A stretch of DNA of 64,000 nucleotides from Natronorubrum tibetense GA33 (GTDB lineage: Archaea; Halobacteriota; Halobacteria; Halobacteriales; Natrialbaceae): assembly GCF_000383975.1 (NCBI RefSeq), contig NZ_KB913017.1:2407527-2471526 (forward strand). Reading direction: 5' to 3'. The notes beneath the pieces were generated by a model that saw nothing but the letters and a program-made list of their open reading frames with translations, did not search any database and was not told the origin of the DNA. Positions within the stretch are counted from its first letter, which is position 1, and every line of letters begins with the position of its first letter. Shown here one piece after another: positions 24,647-32,839 of the stretch. A program made the position numbers and the translations under genes.

Positions 24647-25252
24647 GTGGGTCTGTACGAACGGTACCTCGCGTTGCGAATCCGCCGCCACGACGGCACG
24701 CTGCCCGACCATATCGCCCTCGTCATCACCGAGCGGGACCTCCTCGAGCGCGGCGCCTACGAGACGCTCACGGAGTTTTTCGCGTGGGCGTTCGAGTACG
24801 CCTCGCAGGTGACGGTCTACGTGAGCGTCCTCGACGCCGCCGCAGTTCCTGCCTTGCGACGCGAACTCGAGACGATCGACGCGCCGCGAGCGGTGGCGGT
24901 TCGGGGACCGGACGATCAGACCCGTGCGGACGCGCCGATCCGGATCGGAATCGGACTCGGTGGCAAACACGAGTTCACCAGCGCCGTCCGAACGCTCGCG
25001 GAACGCGTCGACGACGGCGAACTCGAGCCCGACGAGATCGACGACGAGCGGGTCGAGGAACACCTCATCTTCCCGACCGAACCCGATCTCGTGATCAAAA
25101 CCGGTGCCGAACGGCTCTCGGACTTTATGATTTGGCAGTCGGTCTACTCCGAACTCTACTTTACGGACGTCAACTGGCGGGATTTCCGCAGGCGAGACTT
25201 CCTGCGGGCGGTCCGAGAGTACTGCAACCGGTCGCGACGCTACGGTCAGTGA
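24647..25252 (+). CDS. cis-Prenyltransferase homologue without the catalytic motif (NgBR/Nus1-like)
   Basis: A 201-residue relative of undecaprenyl diphosphate synthase. The C-terminal half is clearly of this family: 'EPDLVIKTGAERLSDF', 'IWQSVYSELYFTDVNWRDF', and the ending 'CNRSRRYGQ', which carries the RxG signature. The N-terminal 'HIAxxxDGNRR' motif that binds the diphosphate is missing; the matching stretch reads 'DHIALVITERDLLERG', and much of the substrate tunnel region is shortened. Such paralogues act as non-catalytic partners in heteromeric cis-prenyltransferases (human NgBR, yeast Nus1, Methanosarcina). The catalytic homologue is coded 600 bp away. Confidence 0.82.
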   Translation: MGLYERYLALRIRRHDGTLPDHIALVITERDLLERGAYETLTEFFAWAFEYASQVTVYVSVLDAAAVPALRRELETIDAPRAVAVRGPDDQTRADAPIRIGIGLGGKHEFTSAVRTLAERVDDGELEPDEIDDERVEEHLIFPTEPDLVIKTGAERLSDFMIWQSVYSELYFTDVNWRDFRRRDFLRAVREYCNRSRRYGQ

Positions 25253-25328
25253 ACTGCCACACCCCCCTTCTCCCGAACGCCGAATCTACGTTCCCGGTAC
25301 GGCCACCGATAGCGGGACGGCGGGACGG

Positions 25329-25775
25329 CTACTCTTCTGGGTCGCGCGCGTCGATCGATCCGGGTCCGTCGTTCCCCGTCGTCGGCGTGCGAGTATCGGT
25401 CCTCGTCGTCGGTCCGCGACCGTCCTTACCCGTCGCGTCCGGAGCCGTGCCGATGGGCTCTTCGAGGCCGACGACCGGGCCGTCGAGGTGGACGGCCTCC
25501 TCTTCCAGTTCGTACTCGAGCACACCGTTCGCCTCGAGTTTCGGCAGGACGACGTGGACGAGCGAGATCCGGACCGATGTCGGCGACCCCTCGGGATCCA
25601 GTCGGGCGACCGATGTCGCCAGTCGCTCGAGAGATGGACGCGACCCGGCCGTCGATAGTACGTGCAGGGCAACCCGGGTACGGGTACTCGCGAGGAGCGC
25701 GTAGGCTGTCTCGGTCGGGACCTCGGCAACTTGCGTGAACCGATCGACGTCGACAGGGATGCGAGAGGGTGCCAT
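25329..25775 (-). CDS. Winged-helix regulator (DUF7344 type), 148 aa
   Basis: Small regulator common in haloarchaea. The HTH part spans about residues 22-95: 'AYALLASTRTRVALHVLS' then 'LERLATSVARLD', 'RISLVHVVLPKLEANGVLEY' and 'EEEAVHLDGP' as the wing, all typical of the DUF7344-type domain. The C-terminal 50 residues are Thr/Pro/Gly/Asp-rich and disordered. No effector domain is present. It sits between the two cis-prenyltransferase-related genes, so it might control them. ATG at 25775 chosen; the longer frame enters the upstream promoter. Confidence 0.8.
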   Translation of the reverse strand: MAPSRIPVDVDRFTQVAEVPTETAYALLASTRTRVALHVLSTAGSRPSLERLATSVARLDPEGSPTSVRISLVHVVLPKLEANGVLEYELEEEAVHLDGPVVGLEEPIGTAPDATGKDGRGPTTRTDTRTPTTGNDGPGSIDARDPEE

Positions 25776-25865
25776 ACCAACTACACGTGTGGGAATGATC
25801 GATAAAATCCTTGCGGTGAACAAACATGTTCGGCCGACCCCGTTGCCGGAGACCAACGATCTCGT

Positions 25866-26822
25866 TCAGTCCGCGGCCTGCCCGCTCGAGTCGAGTTCCT
25901 CCACCTGGCCGCCGTCGACGCCCTCGAGGTCGTCCGGATCGGGCTGTTCGGCCGTCGGCAGCGAGTCGCGGAACCGCTCAACGATCGACTTGGCTTCGAC
26001 GAGTTCGGGATCGCTGACGGCGCCGAGCAGGGCGATTGCGCGTCGAGCGCGGGTCCGTCGCCAGGACTCCTCGCGGTGTTCGTACGTTCGAATGCCCCGA
26101 AGGAAATCGGTCTTCGAGAACTCCGGCCAGTAGGGCGTACAGAAGAAGACGGCGGCCTCGTTGCCGTTAGCGTGCCACGGGAGGAAGTTCGAGGTCCGCT
26201 CGTCGCCGCCGGTTCGGATGATCAGGTCGACGTCCCGAACCGGCTGGTCGTAGAGTCGGTCCTCGATCGTCTCGACGTCGATTGCGTCCGGCTCGAGGGT
26301 GCCCGTTTCGACGTCGCTGGCGACGCCCTGAACCGCCTCGAGCAGCTGCGAACGCCCGCCGTAGGCGAGCGCGATGTTGAGGACGAACCGATCGTAGCCG
26401 CGGGTGCGGCGCTCGGCGTAGTCGACGGCGTCGCGCACCCGTTCGGGGAGTCGCTCGACCTCGCCGATCACCCGGATGCGGACCTCGTTCTCGTGGACGC
26501 GATCGGCGTCGGCGAACTCCCGAAGCTTCTCACACAGGAGGTCGAACAGCGCCTGATTCTCCTCGTCCGGGCGGTCGAAGTTCTCGGTCGAGAACGCATA
26601 CAGCGTCAGCTCCTCGACGCCGATGTCCTGACACCACTCGAGGACGCGCTCGGTCGTCTGGGCCCCCTCGCGGTGGCCGTCGGTCGCGTCGTCTCCCTTG
26701 CGGCGAGCGTACCGTCGATTGCCGTCCTGGATCACCGCGACGTGCGTCGGTGCACCGGAAATCTCTCTCGAGAGCACCTCCTCGTAGACCGCGTCGACGC
26801 GCTGCCGGAGCCACCGCTTCAT
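25866..26822 (-). CDS. uppS: Polyprenyl diphosphate synthase, cis-type (catalytic)
   Basis: Adds isopentenyl units in cis to make the long polyprenyl diphosphate used as glycosyl carrier (dolichol-type lipid). Active-site motifs are intact: 'HVAVIQDGNRRYARRKG' at about residues 27-43, 'LTLYAFSTENFDRP' near 75, 'LNIALAYGGRSQLL' and 'DLIIRTGGDERTSNF'. The usual 'WQxAYxE' stretch reads 'WHANGNEAAVFF', and the C-terminal RxG motif is missing, replaced by 'REESWRRTRARR' plus a 70-residue acidic tail. It therefore resembles DHDDS-type catalytic subunits needing a partner. Start at MKRWLRQR (26822). Confidence 0.92.
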   Translation of the reverse strand: MKRWLRQRVDAVYEEVLSREISGAPTHVAVIQDGNRRYARRKGDDATDGHREGAQTTERVLEWCQDIGVEELTLYAFSTENFDRPDEENQALFDLLCEKLREFADADRVHENEVRIRVIGEVERLPERVRDAVDYAERRTRGYDRFVLNIALAYGGRSQLLEAVQGVASDVETGTLEPDAIDVETIEDRLYDQPVRDVDLIIRTGGDERTSNFLPWHANGNEAAVFFCTPYWPEFSKTDFLRGIRTYEHREESWRRTRARRAIALLGAVSDPELVEAKSIVERFRDSLPTAEQPDPDDLEGVDGGQVEELDSSGQAAD

Positions 26823-26967
26823 TGCTCGGTAAAAGGTCACCTATCCCTATGTGTCTTGTGTGGTGTGTACCAGCATGAGAATCCGAGTATCGCGCTACCA
26901 GAGTGGCGTTCGACCGGTCTCCCGGAAATCGTGACGGCTATCCGTTCGGACGCCGTCTGCTCGACCA

Positions 26968-27372
26968 ATGGCAGACGCGATCGACGACGACCTCTATCAG
27001 CGGACCAAACGGCTCCTCGAACCGGGCGAGATCGAACTCAACGGCGCGATCGTCCACACCGATCACGACGGGCAGGAAGACGTACAGATGATGCAGGCCA
27101 CGCTCGACGTCGGCGACATCATCGCCGAGCACTCGGGCCACGAGCCGGAGGACTGCTACGTCTACTCGGGCAACGACGACCCCGACTTCTCCTCGAACCA
27201 ACACCAGGGGCTCACCCTCGAGGACGAATCGTTCGTCTGGGAGTGCCAGCAACTGCTGCGTCAGGGCAGTTTCGATATCGTCATCTACTACCGAGCGAGC
27301 GCCGACCACGAGGCGATTCTCGAGGGCGTCCGCGACCTCGGCTACGAGGTCACGGGCGTCGAGGGCGACTAA
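26968..27372 (+). CDS. Conserved haloarchaeal protein (DUF5778), 134 aa
   Basis: Acidic cytosolic protein starting MADAIDDDLYQRTKRLLEPG. It alternates helices and strands, with 'DVQMMQATLDVGDIIAEH', 'CYVYSGNDDPDF' and 'FDIVIYYRASADHEAIL'. I recognise the family as DUF5778, widespread in halophilic archaea, of unknown function. The terminal 'HEAILEGVRDLGYEVTGVE' resembles small ACT- or ferredoxin-like folds, but this is only an impression. It is divergent from uppS and upstream of the heme genes. Confidence 0.78.
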   Translation: MADAIDDDLYQRTKRLLEPGEIELNGAIVHTDHDGQEDVQMMQATLDVGDIIAEHSGHEPEDCYVYSGNDDPDFSSNQHQGLTLEDESFVWECQQLLRQGSFDIVIYYRASADHEAILEGVRDLGYEVTGVEGD

Positions 27373-27480
27373 CGAGCCTATCGAAGAACCGACCGTCCTT
27401 TTCGGCGATCGGTCGTTCGAACGGGCCCTCGAGCGGACCGTCCCGGTTCGCTTATGCCACGGGACTCCCGAACGACTAGT

Positions 27481-28569
27481 ATGAGCACGGATGTCGACCT
27501 GTCGGAACGCGAACGGGCGGTCGTCAACGCCTTTCAGGGCGGCTTTCCCGTCGTGGAACGTCCCTTCGAACCCGCCGCCGCGGCCATGCGCGACCGCGGA
27601 GTCGACATCGACGGGACCGAACTCCTCGAGACGATTCGCGACGTAGACGAGCGGGGCGTCCTCTCGCGCTTTGGCCCGCTGGTCAACGCCCAGGAGATCG
27701 GCGGCGCGGCGACGTTAGTCGCCATGCACGCTCCCGAGAATCGGTTCGACGAGGTCGTCGACGCCGTCAACGCCCATCGGGAGGTCGCGCACAACTACGA
27801 GCGCGCCCATCCCCACCTGAACGTCTGGTTCGTCGTGAGCGTGGCCGACGAGGAGCGAGTCGAGGAAGTGCTGGCCGAAATCGAAGAGGAAACCGGCCAG
27901 GAGACGTACAATCTCCCCAAACAGCAGGAGTTTCGCGTCGAGGCGAAGTTCTACGTCGACGGCCCGTTCGACGGTTCCGGCGACGACGAAGCCGAGACCG
28001 CCGGCGTCGACTGCACCGACCTCGGTCCCAGCGTCACCCCGACCGACGAATCGACGCTGACGCCGGCCGAGCGGGATCTTGTCCTCGAGATCCAGGACGG
28101 TCTCCCGCTGACCGAAACCCCCTACGCGGACGTCGCTGACGCCATCGAGCAGGACCTCGAGTGGGTCCTCGAGACGATCAAGCGGTTCGAGCAGGAGGGC
28201 AAGATTCGGCGCATCGGCGTCGTGCCGAACCACTACGCGCTGGGGTATACAGAGAACGGGATGACAGTCTGGAACGTCCCGGACGACATCGTCAGCGAGG
28301 TCGGCCCTGAGGTCGCCGCCCTCCCCTTCGTCACGCACTGCTATCGGCGGCCGCGCCACGACGGCGTCTGGCCGTACAACTTCTTTGCGATGACCCACGG
28401 CCGCAGCGAGGAAGAGAGCCAGCGGCGGATCGAACAGGTTCGCGAGACGATGGCCGACTACTGGAACGTCGACGACGGCGACTGGGACTCGCTGTTCTCG
28501 ACGCAAATACTGAAGAAAACGGGTATTCGTATGGCTGAACGCGCCGAAGCCAACACTGAATCCCGATAA
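27481..28569 (+). CDS. ahbA/ahbB: Siroheme decarboxylase, fused AhbA/AhbB
   Basis: Converts siroheme to 12,18-didecarboxysiroheme in the archaeal siroheme-dependent heme pathway. The 362-residue protein has two Lrp/AsnC-like halves, each a winged helix followed by a ferredoxin-like fold; in other archaea these are separate AhbA and AhbB subunits. The halves show matching active-site patches 'VAHNYERAHPHLN' (about residue 104) and 'VTHCYRRPRHDGVWPYN' (about residue 284), with H-x-Y-x-R in both. The next two genes are also for tetrapyrrole synthesis. ATG at 27481. Confidence 0.9.
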   Translation: MSTDVDLSERERAVVNAFQGGFPVVERPFEPAAAAMRDRGVDIDGTELLETIRDVDERGVLSRFGPLVNAQEIGGAATLVAMHAPENRFDEVVDAVNAHREVAHNYERAHPHLNVWFVVSVADEERVEEVLAEIEEETGQETYNLPKQQEFRVEAKFYVDGPFDGSGDDEAETAGVDCTDLGPSVTPTDESTLTPAERDLVLEIQDGLPLTETPYADVADAIEQDLEWVLETIKRFEQEGKIRRIGVVPNHYALGYTENGMTVWNVPDDIVSEVGPEVAALPFVTHCYRRPRHDGVWPYNFFAMTHGRSEEESQRRIEQVRETMADYWNVDDGDWDSLFSTQILKKTGIRMAERAEANTESR

Positions 28570-28598
28570 CGAACAGGGTTCACAATCCAATTCACAGG

Positions 28599-29255
28599 AT
28601 GATTCCACTCTTGCACGATTTCACGGGTACGACGGTGCTCGTCTTCGGCGGCGGCCCGGTCGGGGCGCGGAAGGCCCGTCGCTTCGCCAGCGAAGCCGAG
28701 GTACTGGTCGTCAGTCCCGAGTTCGCCGATCGGGAGTTCGACGGTGCCGAACTGGTGCGGGCCGCTCCCGACCCCGCCGATATCGACGATTGGCTCGAGC
28801 GAACTGCCCCCGCGCTGGTCGTCGCCGCCACGAGCGACGAGGCGATCAACGAGGCCGTCGTGACGGCCGCTCGAGACCGCGGCGTCCTCGTCAATCGCGC
28901 GGATCGCTCCGGCAAGCGCGAACCGGGCAGCGTCGTCGTGCCGGCGACCGTCCGCGAGGATCCCGTCGTCGTCTCGATTTCCACGGGTGGGACCGCACCC
29001 GCACTAAGCAAGCATCTCCGGCAGGAACTCGAGGGGACACTCGCCGGAGCGGGCGAGATGGCACGTGTCTGTGGCGAACTTCGTACGGAGCTGAAATCAC
29101 GGGACATCGATCCCGACCGACGACGCGAGATCGTCATCGATGTCGTCAATTCTCCGGCTGTTTGGACAGCTTTACGTACGGGTGCTTCTAACTGTGGTCA
29201 AGTGATTGAGGACGTGTTGGGCGAAGAGTTATATACGAAGGGTGATCGCCCATGA
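28599..29255 (+). CDS. Precorrin-2 dehydrogenase / sirohydrochlorin ferrochelatase
   Basis: Met8p/CysG N-domain-like enzyme, 218 residues, oxidising precorrin-2 to sirohydrochlorin with NAD and probably inserting iron to give siroheme. 'VFGGGPVGARKARRF' near residue 16 is the NAD-binding loop; 'NRADRSGKREPGSVVVPA' holds the Asp seen at the active site of this family. It sits between ahbAB and hemA, 30 bp after the former, and its stop overlaps the hemA ATG (ATGA), so the three genes form an operon for heme synthesis. Confidence 0.9.
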   Translation: MIPLLHDFTGTTVLVFGGGPVGARKARRFASEAEVLVVSPEFADREFDGAELVRAAPDPADIDDWLERTAPALVVAATSDEAINEAVVTAARDRGVLVNRADRSGKREPGSVVVPATVREDPVVVSISTGGTAPALSKHLRQELEGTLAGAGEMARVCGELRTELKSRDIDPDRRREIVIDVVNSPAVWTALRTGASNCGQVIEDVLGEELYTKGDRP

Positions 29256-30631
29256 TTCCGGCTGGAGTCGTCACTGCGGGACGCGTTACGCACGAAAGTG
29301 GTAGCGTCGACGATCTCGCAGCCGCGAGCCCCGAGAGCCAGCGGGCCGGCGTCGCCGACCTGCTCTCCGTTCCATCGGTCAAGGAGGCGTACGTCCTCTC
29401 GACGTGTAACCGAGTCGAGGCCTACGTCGTCGCGACCGACGCCGCCGTCGGCCGGGCCGCACTCGAAGAGTTCTTTCTCGACGTAGCTACCGATGCGGTC
29501 GTCGTTACCGACCACGATGAGAGTCTGCGCCACCTGCTGTCGGTCGCGAGCGGGCTCGAGTCAGTTGTCCTTGGTGAGGACCAGATCCTCGGACAGGTTC
29601 GGACTGCCTACGAGGACGCCCGGACCGCCGGCGGCATCGGCGAGATGCTCGAGGCCGCCGTCACGAAGGCGATTCACGTCGGCGAACGCGCCCGCACCGA
29701 GACCGAAATCAACGAGGGTATCGTCTCGCTGGGCTCGGCGGCGACGAAACTCGCTGCCGAGAGCGTCCCGCTCGAGAACGCGACGTCGCTCGTCGTCGGC
29801 GCCGGCGAGATGGGGCGACTCGCGGCTCGCAGCCTCGCCGACGCCGGCGTCGAGGAGGTCGTCGTCGCGAACCGAACCGTCTCGCGCGCTGAACACCTCG
29901 CGAGCGAACTCGAGACCGACACCAGCGCCGCACCGCTGTCGGCGCTCGACCAGTTCGCGAGCGACGCCGACGTGGTCGTCACGGCGACCGGCAGCGAGGA
30001 CCCGATCCTCGAGGCGCAGCATTTCGAATCGGACGGCGGTGTCGACGCAGGCAGCCGTGGAGACGGAGATGATGGGACTGAGGATGGTTCCAGCCGAGTC
30101 GTCGTCGACCTCGGACAACCTCGCGACGTTGCGCCGACGGCAGCCTCGCTATCGACCGTGACCGTCTACGATCTGGACGACCTCGAGTCGATCACCGCGG
30201 AGACTCGCGAGCAACGCGCCGACGCGGCCCGCGAGGTCGAGTCGATGGTCGACCGCGAGTTCGACCTGCTCTGCGAGCAGTACAAGCGCGCCCGAGCGGA
30301 CGAGGTGATCGCCGCGATGTACGAATCCGCCGAACAGATGAAGAAGCGAGAACTCGAGACGGCACTCTCCCGACTCGAGGGGGATGAGTTCTCGCGGGAA
30401 CAGCGCGAGATCGTCGAGTCGATGGCCGACGCGCTGGTCAACCAGTTGCTCGCCCCGCCAACCAAGAGCCTGCGCGAGGCCGCCGCGGAGGACGACTGGA
30501 GTACGATCAACACTGCACTCCAGTTGTTCGATCCCGATTTCGGCGGCGACGACGGCCCGATCGCACCGCCACTTCCCATCGGCGGCGCGACGGCAACCGA
30601 AACCCACCTCGAGGCGACGGACGACGATTAA
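29252..30631 (+). CDS. hemA: Glutamyl-tRNA reductase
   Basis: Reduces glutamyl-tRNA(Glu) to glutamate-1-semialdehyde with NADPH, the first committed step of tetrapyrrole synthesis in the C5 pathway. The catalytic Cys is in 'LSTCNRVE' (about residue 51); 'HLLSVASGLESVVLGEDQILGQ' is the conserved substrate loop; NADPH binding is 'VVGAGEMGRLAARSL' (about 184). The long C-terminal dimerisation helix is present. At 459 residues it is a little long because of an acidic insert near 265-285. It is translationally coupled to the upstream dehydrogenase. Confidence 0.95.
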   Translation: MIPAGVVTAGRVTHESGSVDDLAAASPESQRAGVADLLSVPSVKEAYVLSTCNRVEAYVVATDAAVGRAALEEFFLDVATDAVVVTDHDESLRHLLSVASGLESVVLGEDQILGQVRTAYEDARTAGGIGEMLEAAVTKAIHVGERARTETEINEGIVSLGSAATKLAAESVPLENATSLVVGAGEMGRLAARSLADAGVEEVVVANRTVSRAEHLASELETDTSAAPLSALDQFASDADVVVTATGSEDPILEAQHFESDGGVDAGSRGDGDDGTEDGSSRVVVDLGQPRDVAPTAASLSTVTVYDLDDLESITAETREQRADAAREVESMVDREFDLLCEQYKRARADEVIAAMYESAEQMKKRELETALSRLEGDEFSREQREIVESMADALVNQLLAPPTKSLREAAAEDDWSTINTALQLFDPDFGGDDGPIAPPLPIGGATATETHLEATDDD

Positions 30632-30709
30632 TCGCCTCGGAAACGAGTACGTGTGGGACGCCGACCGTTTTTGACGACGCTCCTCGAGGAGTTGGTGATA
30701 GCGACGCCG

Positions 30710-30889
30710 TCAGTGCCAGAGCTTCGTCGCGTCGACGACCTCGAGATCGTCGTCGGCTTCGACTTCCCAGATCCGGACGACGAGATGAGCCTTACAGTAG
30801 TACTCGGTGGTCTCGATCCCGGTGTGCCCGTTTCTGAGGACGAGCTGGCAGGTATCGTCGTTCGAACAATCGCCTGTCCGATCACACAT
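30710..30889 (-). CDS. Small Cys/His protein, 59 aa
   Basis: A short protein (MCDRTGDCSNDDTCQLVL...) with Cys at 2, 8, 14 and 32 and His at 35 (YYCKAH), a likely metal site. The C-terminal half 'LVVRIWEVEADDDLEVVDATKL' is beta-rich. A TATA-like sequence (gacttatcgg) lies about 33 bp upstream. It resembles other small haloarchaeal zinc proteins in this window but is not a CPxCG type. A long minus-strand frame of which it is the tail is an artefact. No role known; it converges with hemA. Confidence 0.65.
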   Translation of the reverse strand: MCDRTGDCSNDDTCQLVLRNGHTGIETTEYYCKAHLVVRIWEVEADDDLEVVDATKLWH

Positions 30890-31009
30890 TACACTGCCAG
30901 CACGTACTCCGCTCGCCGATAAGTCCCTGTCGGTGGTGTGGGTCTGTGTTGCGGCCAGACGACCTCGCACGGCACAATCATTATTTGATTGGGTTGCGTT
31001 CGCCCCACT

Positions 31010-31291
31010 ATGGCCGATCTGCTTTCCGACGACGAAATCGACGACCAGCTCCCCGACGAGTGGACCCAGGAGGGTGACAAGATCGTTCGCAAGTACGGAT
31101 TTAGCGACTACCTGCGCGGCGTCAACTTCGCCCAGATGGTCGGCGAAATCGCCGAAGCGCAGTTTCACCACCCCGAGATCATCATCCGCTACGAGGAAGT
31201 CGAGATCCGGCTCACGTCCCACGAGGAAGGCGGCATCACGGACAAGGACACCGAGATGGCGGAGTTGATCGAGTCGGAAAAGAACGCCTGA
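31010..31291 (+). CDS. 4a-hydroxytetrahydrobiopterin dehydratase (PCD/DCoH)
   Basis: Pterin-4a-carbinolamine dehydratase, 93 residues. The conserved 'EAQFHHPEIIIRYEEVEIRL' region (written here in part) carries the active-site His pair 'HHPE', followed by 'SHEEGGITDKDTEMA', which matches the family's H-x3-GGLTxxD. The reaction regenerates quinonoid pterin after aromatic amino-acid hydroxylation, and homologues also aid molybdopterin-related steps. No hydroxylase is nearby, so its role here is open. ATG at 31010 gives the usual start; it is followed 21 bp later by the LWR-salt gene. Confidence 0.88.
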   Translation: MADLLSDDEIDDQLPDEWTQEGDKIVRKYGFSDYLRGVNFAQMVGEIAEAQFHHPEIIIRYEEVEIRLTSHEEGGITDKDTEMAELIESEKNA

Positions 31292-31312
31292 GCGATGGAG
31301 AGACGGTGACCG

Positions 31313-31696
31313 ATGGAGGCCCGATACGTCTTCCGCGCGGAGATCCGCCTCGAGCCCGACCAGCCGTCGGTTCGCCTCGACCCATCGACGGCCGAGACCA
31401 CGGTCACCGTCTTTCACGAGGCCCCCGAGCCAGGGCACGAGGGCTGGCTGTTCTTCCGGGACACGCTCTGGCGCGGCGAGGTGGGCGATGCGGCCTACGG
31501 TCGCCGACTCGTCGAAGAGTGGCTCGGCGAGCCCGTCGAGTCGGCTTCGTTTCGCGAACTCCAGGTCGACCAGGAGTACTTCGCGGCGATGAAAGACGCG
31601 ATTGCGGCCGACCTCGAGGCGTTCAACGCCGAGACCGTCTCGGAGGTGCTCTCGAAGTATCTGGGCTCGAGTATTCGCGTCACCGACAGGGAGTGA
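31313..31696 (+). CDS. LWR-salt protein, 127 aa
   Basis: Member of a halophile-only family named for its LWR tripeptide, seen here in 'WLFFRDTLWRGEVGD' (about residues 45-59). Other conserved parts are the opening 'MEARYVFRAEIRLEPD' and the ending 'VLSKYLGSSIRV'. It has no signal peptide and no known function. It follows the PCD gene by 21 bp and probably shares its transcript, with the HAD phosphatase gene downstream. Confidence 0.85.
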   Translation: MEARYVFRAEIRLEPDQPSVRLDPSTAETTVTVFHEAPEPGHEGWLFFRDTLWRGEVGDAAYGRRLVEEWLGEPVESASFRELQVDQEYFAAMKDAIAADLEAFNAETVSEVLSKYLGSSIRVTDRE

Positions 31697-31769
31697 ACCG
31701 GGGGATTCCGTGACCAACGAGCACGCAGCCGACACATCTTTAGCCGAGACGCACGTATATCAGCGTCCG

Positions 31770-32417
31770 ATGGACGGCGAGATGGACGACGACGATTCGT
31801 ACGATTTCTGGCTGCTCGACCTCGACGGGACGCTCGTCGACGTCGAGTGGTCGTACACCCGCGACGTGTTCGACCGGGTGGGCGACCGGGTTGGCCGCGA
31901 GTTTACCGACCGCGAAGCCGACATCATTTGGAGCGGTCTGACCGGCTCTCGAGACCGCCAACTCGAGGAGTGGGGGATCGACCCGCAGACGTTCTGGGAT
32001 GCGTTCCACGAGGAGGAGGATCCGCTGGTGCGGGCCGAACAGACCTATCTGCACGAGGACGCCGAGTTCGTCACCGACCTCGACGTGCCGGTCGGTCTCG
32101 TCACGCACTGTCAGCAGTTCCTCTGTGAGCCGGTGCTCGACCACCTCGACATTCACGACTGGTTCGACGCGCGCCTGTGCTGTACCGAGCAGACGGGCTG
32201 GAAGCCCGATCCGGAGCCCGTCCAGTCCGTGATAGACGATCTCGGAGTCGGGGACAACGGCCATCAGGGGGTCCTCGCGGGCGACGGCGCCAACGACATC
32301 GGGGCGGCCTGGAACGCCGGACTCGACGCCATTCACGTCGAGCGCGTCGGCCACGACCGGCGCGGGCGCTGCGTTCTCGGCGACTACCGCGTTCAGTCGT
32401 TCGACGACCTGTTCTGA
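31770..32417 (+). CDS. HAD-superfamily hydrolase (phosphoglycolate phosphatase-like)
   Basis: Phosphatase of about 215 residues with all four HAD motifs: I 'DLDGTLVDV' near the N-terminus, II 'GLVTHCQQF', III the Lys in 'GWKPDPEPVQ', IV 'GDGANDIGAAWNAG'. A cap domain of about 70 residues lies between I and II, as in phosphoglycolate phosphatases. The substrate is not known. The start is uncertain: GTG 31710, ATG 31770 or ATG 31782 are all possible; TATA-like elements sit at leaderless distance from the last two. Confidence 0.87.
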   Translation: MDGEMDDDDSYDFWLLDLDGTLVDVEWSYTRDVFDRVGDRVGREFTDREADIIWSGLTGSRDRQLEEWGIDPQTFWDAFHEEEDPLVRAEQTYLHEDAEFVTDLDVPVGLVTHCQQFLCEPVLDHLDIHDWFDARLCCTEQTGWKPDPEPVQSVIDDLGVGDNGHQGVLAGDGANDIGAAWNAGLDAIHVERVGHDRRGRCVLGDYRVQSFDDLF

Positions 32418-32519
32418 CATCGCCGTCGACTCCTGTCCGTCTCGAATCGGCTCGAGTCCTGAGTAATGCAATACCAAAAAAGATTCAGGAGGCGACTCAA
32501 AGCTGGAAGCAGAGACGCG

Positions 32520-32723
32520 ATGAAATACTGCCTCACCTGCGACTGGCACACGAGCGAGACCGACGAGCCCTCCAGCAGCGCTCGCTCGCGCCGAGCGATC
32601 GAACACTACGTCGAGACGGGGCACACGATCGACTCGAGCGACGGAGTCGTCCCGCCGCAGCTTCCCGACCTCCCCGACGAGGTCTTCGTCCGAGATCTGC
32701 TCCCTTCGCCCTCGAGCGACTGA
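32520..32723 (+). CDS. C2H2-like small zinc finger, 67 aa
   Basis: Starts MKYCLTCDWHTSETDEP. The Cys pair at residues 4 and 7 and the His pair in 'EHYVETGH' (H-x5-H, near residues 28 and 34) make a C2H2-type zinc finger, unlike the four-Cys ribbons elsewhere in the window. The acidic Pro-rich tail is probably disordered. A longer start at 32466 would add a basic leader (MQYQKRFRRRLK) and cannot be excluded. Function unknown; nucleic-acid binding is possible. Confidence 0.68.
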   Translation: MKYCLTCDWHTSETDEPSSSARSRRAIEHYVETGHTIDSSDGVVPPQLPDLPDEVFVRDLLPSPSSD

Positions 32724-32756
32724 TCGACGGCTCGTCGGTCGCGCTATCTGATACGG

Positions 32757-32763
32757 TTTTTTT
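32757..32763 (+). terminator. T run between convergent genes
   Basis: Seven consecutive T residues shortly after the small zinc finger gene and before the convergent beta-helix gene, a typical archaeal transcription stop. Confidence 0.45.
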
Positions 32764-32839
32764 CGGTGACTACGAGGGAGGCCTGCCCTCGATGCGACAG
32801 GTCGATTTGCGACTATCTCGACGAGACGATTGACGACGA

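Noticed and set aside
24469-25063. Minus-strand frames opposite the cis-prenyltransferase-like gene
   Set aside because: The plus-strand gene has a TATA box and clear family similarity; the opposite frames do not.
26076-27479. 467-codon plus-strand frame over uppS and the DUF5778 gene
   Set aside because: Antisense or out of register with two recognised genes.
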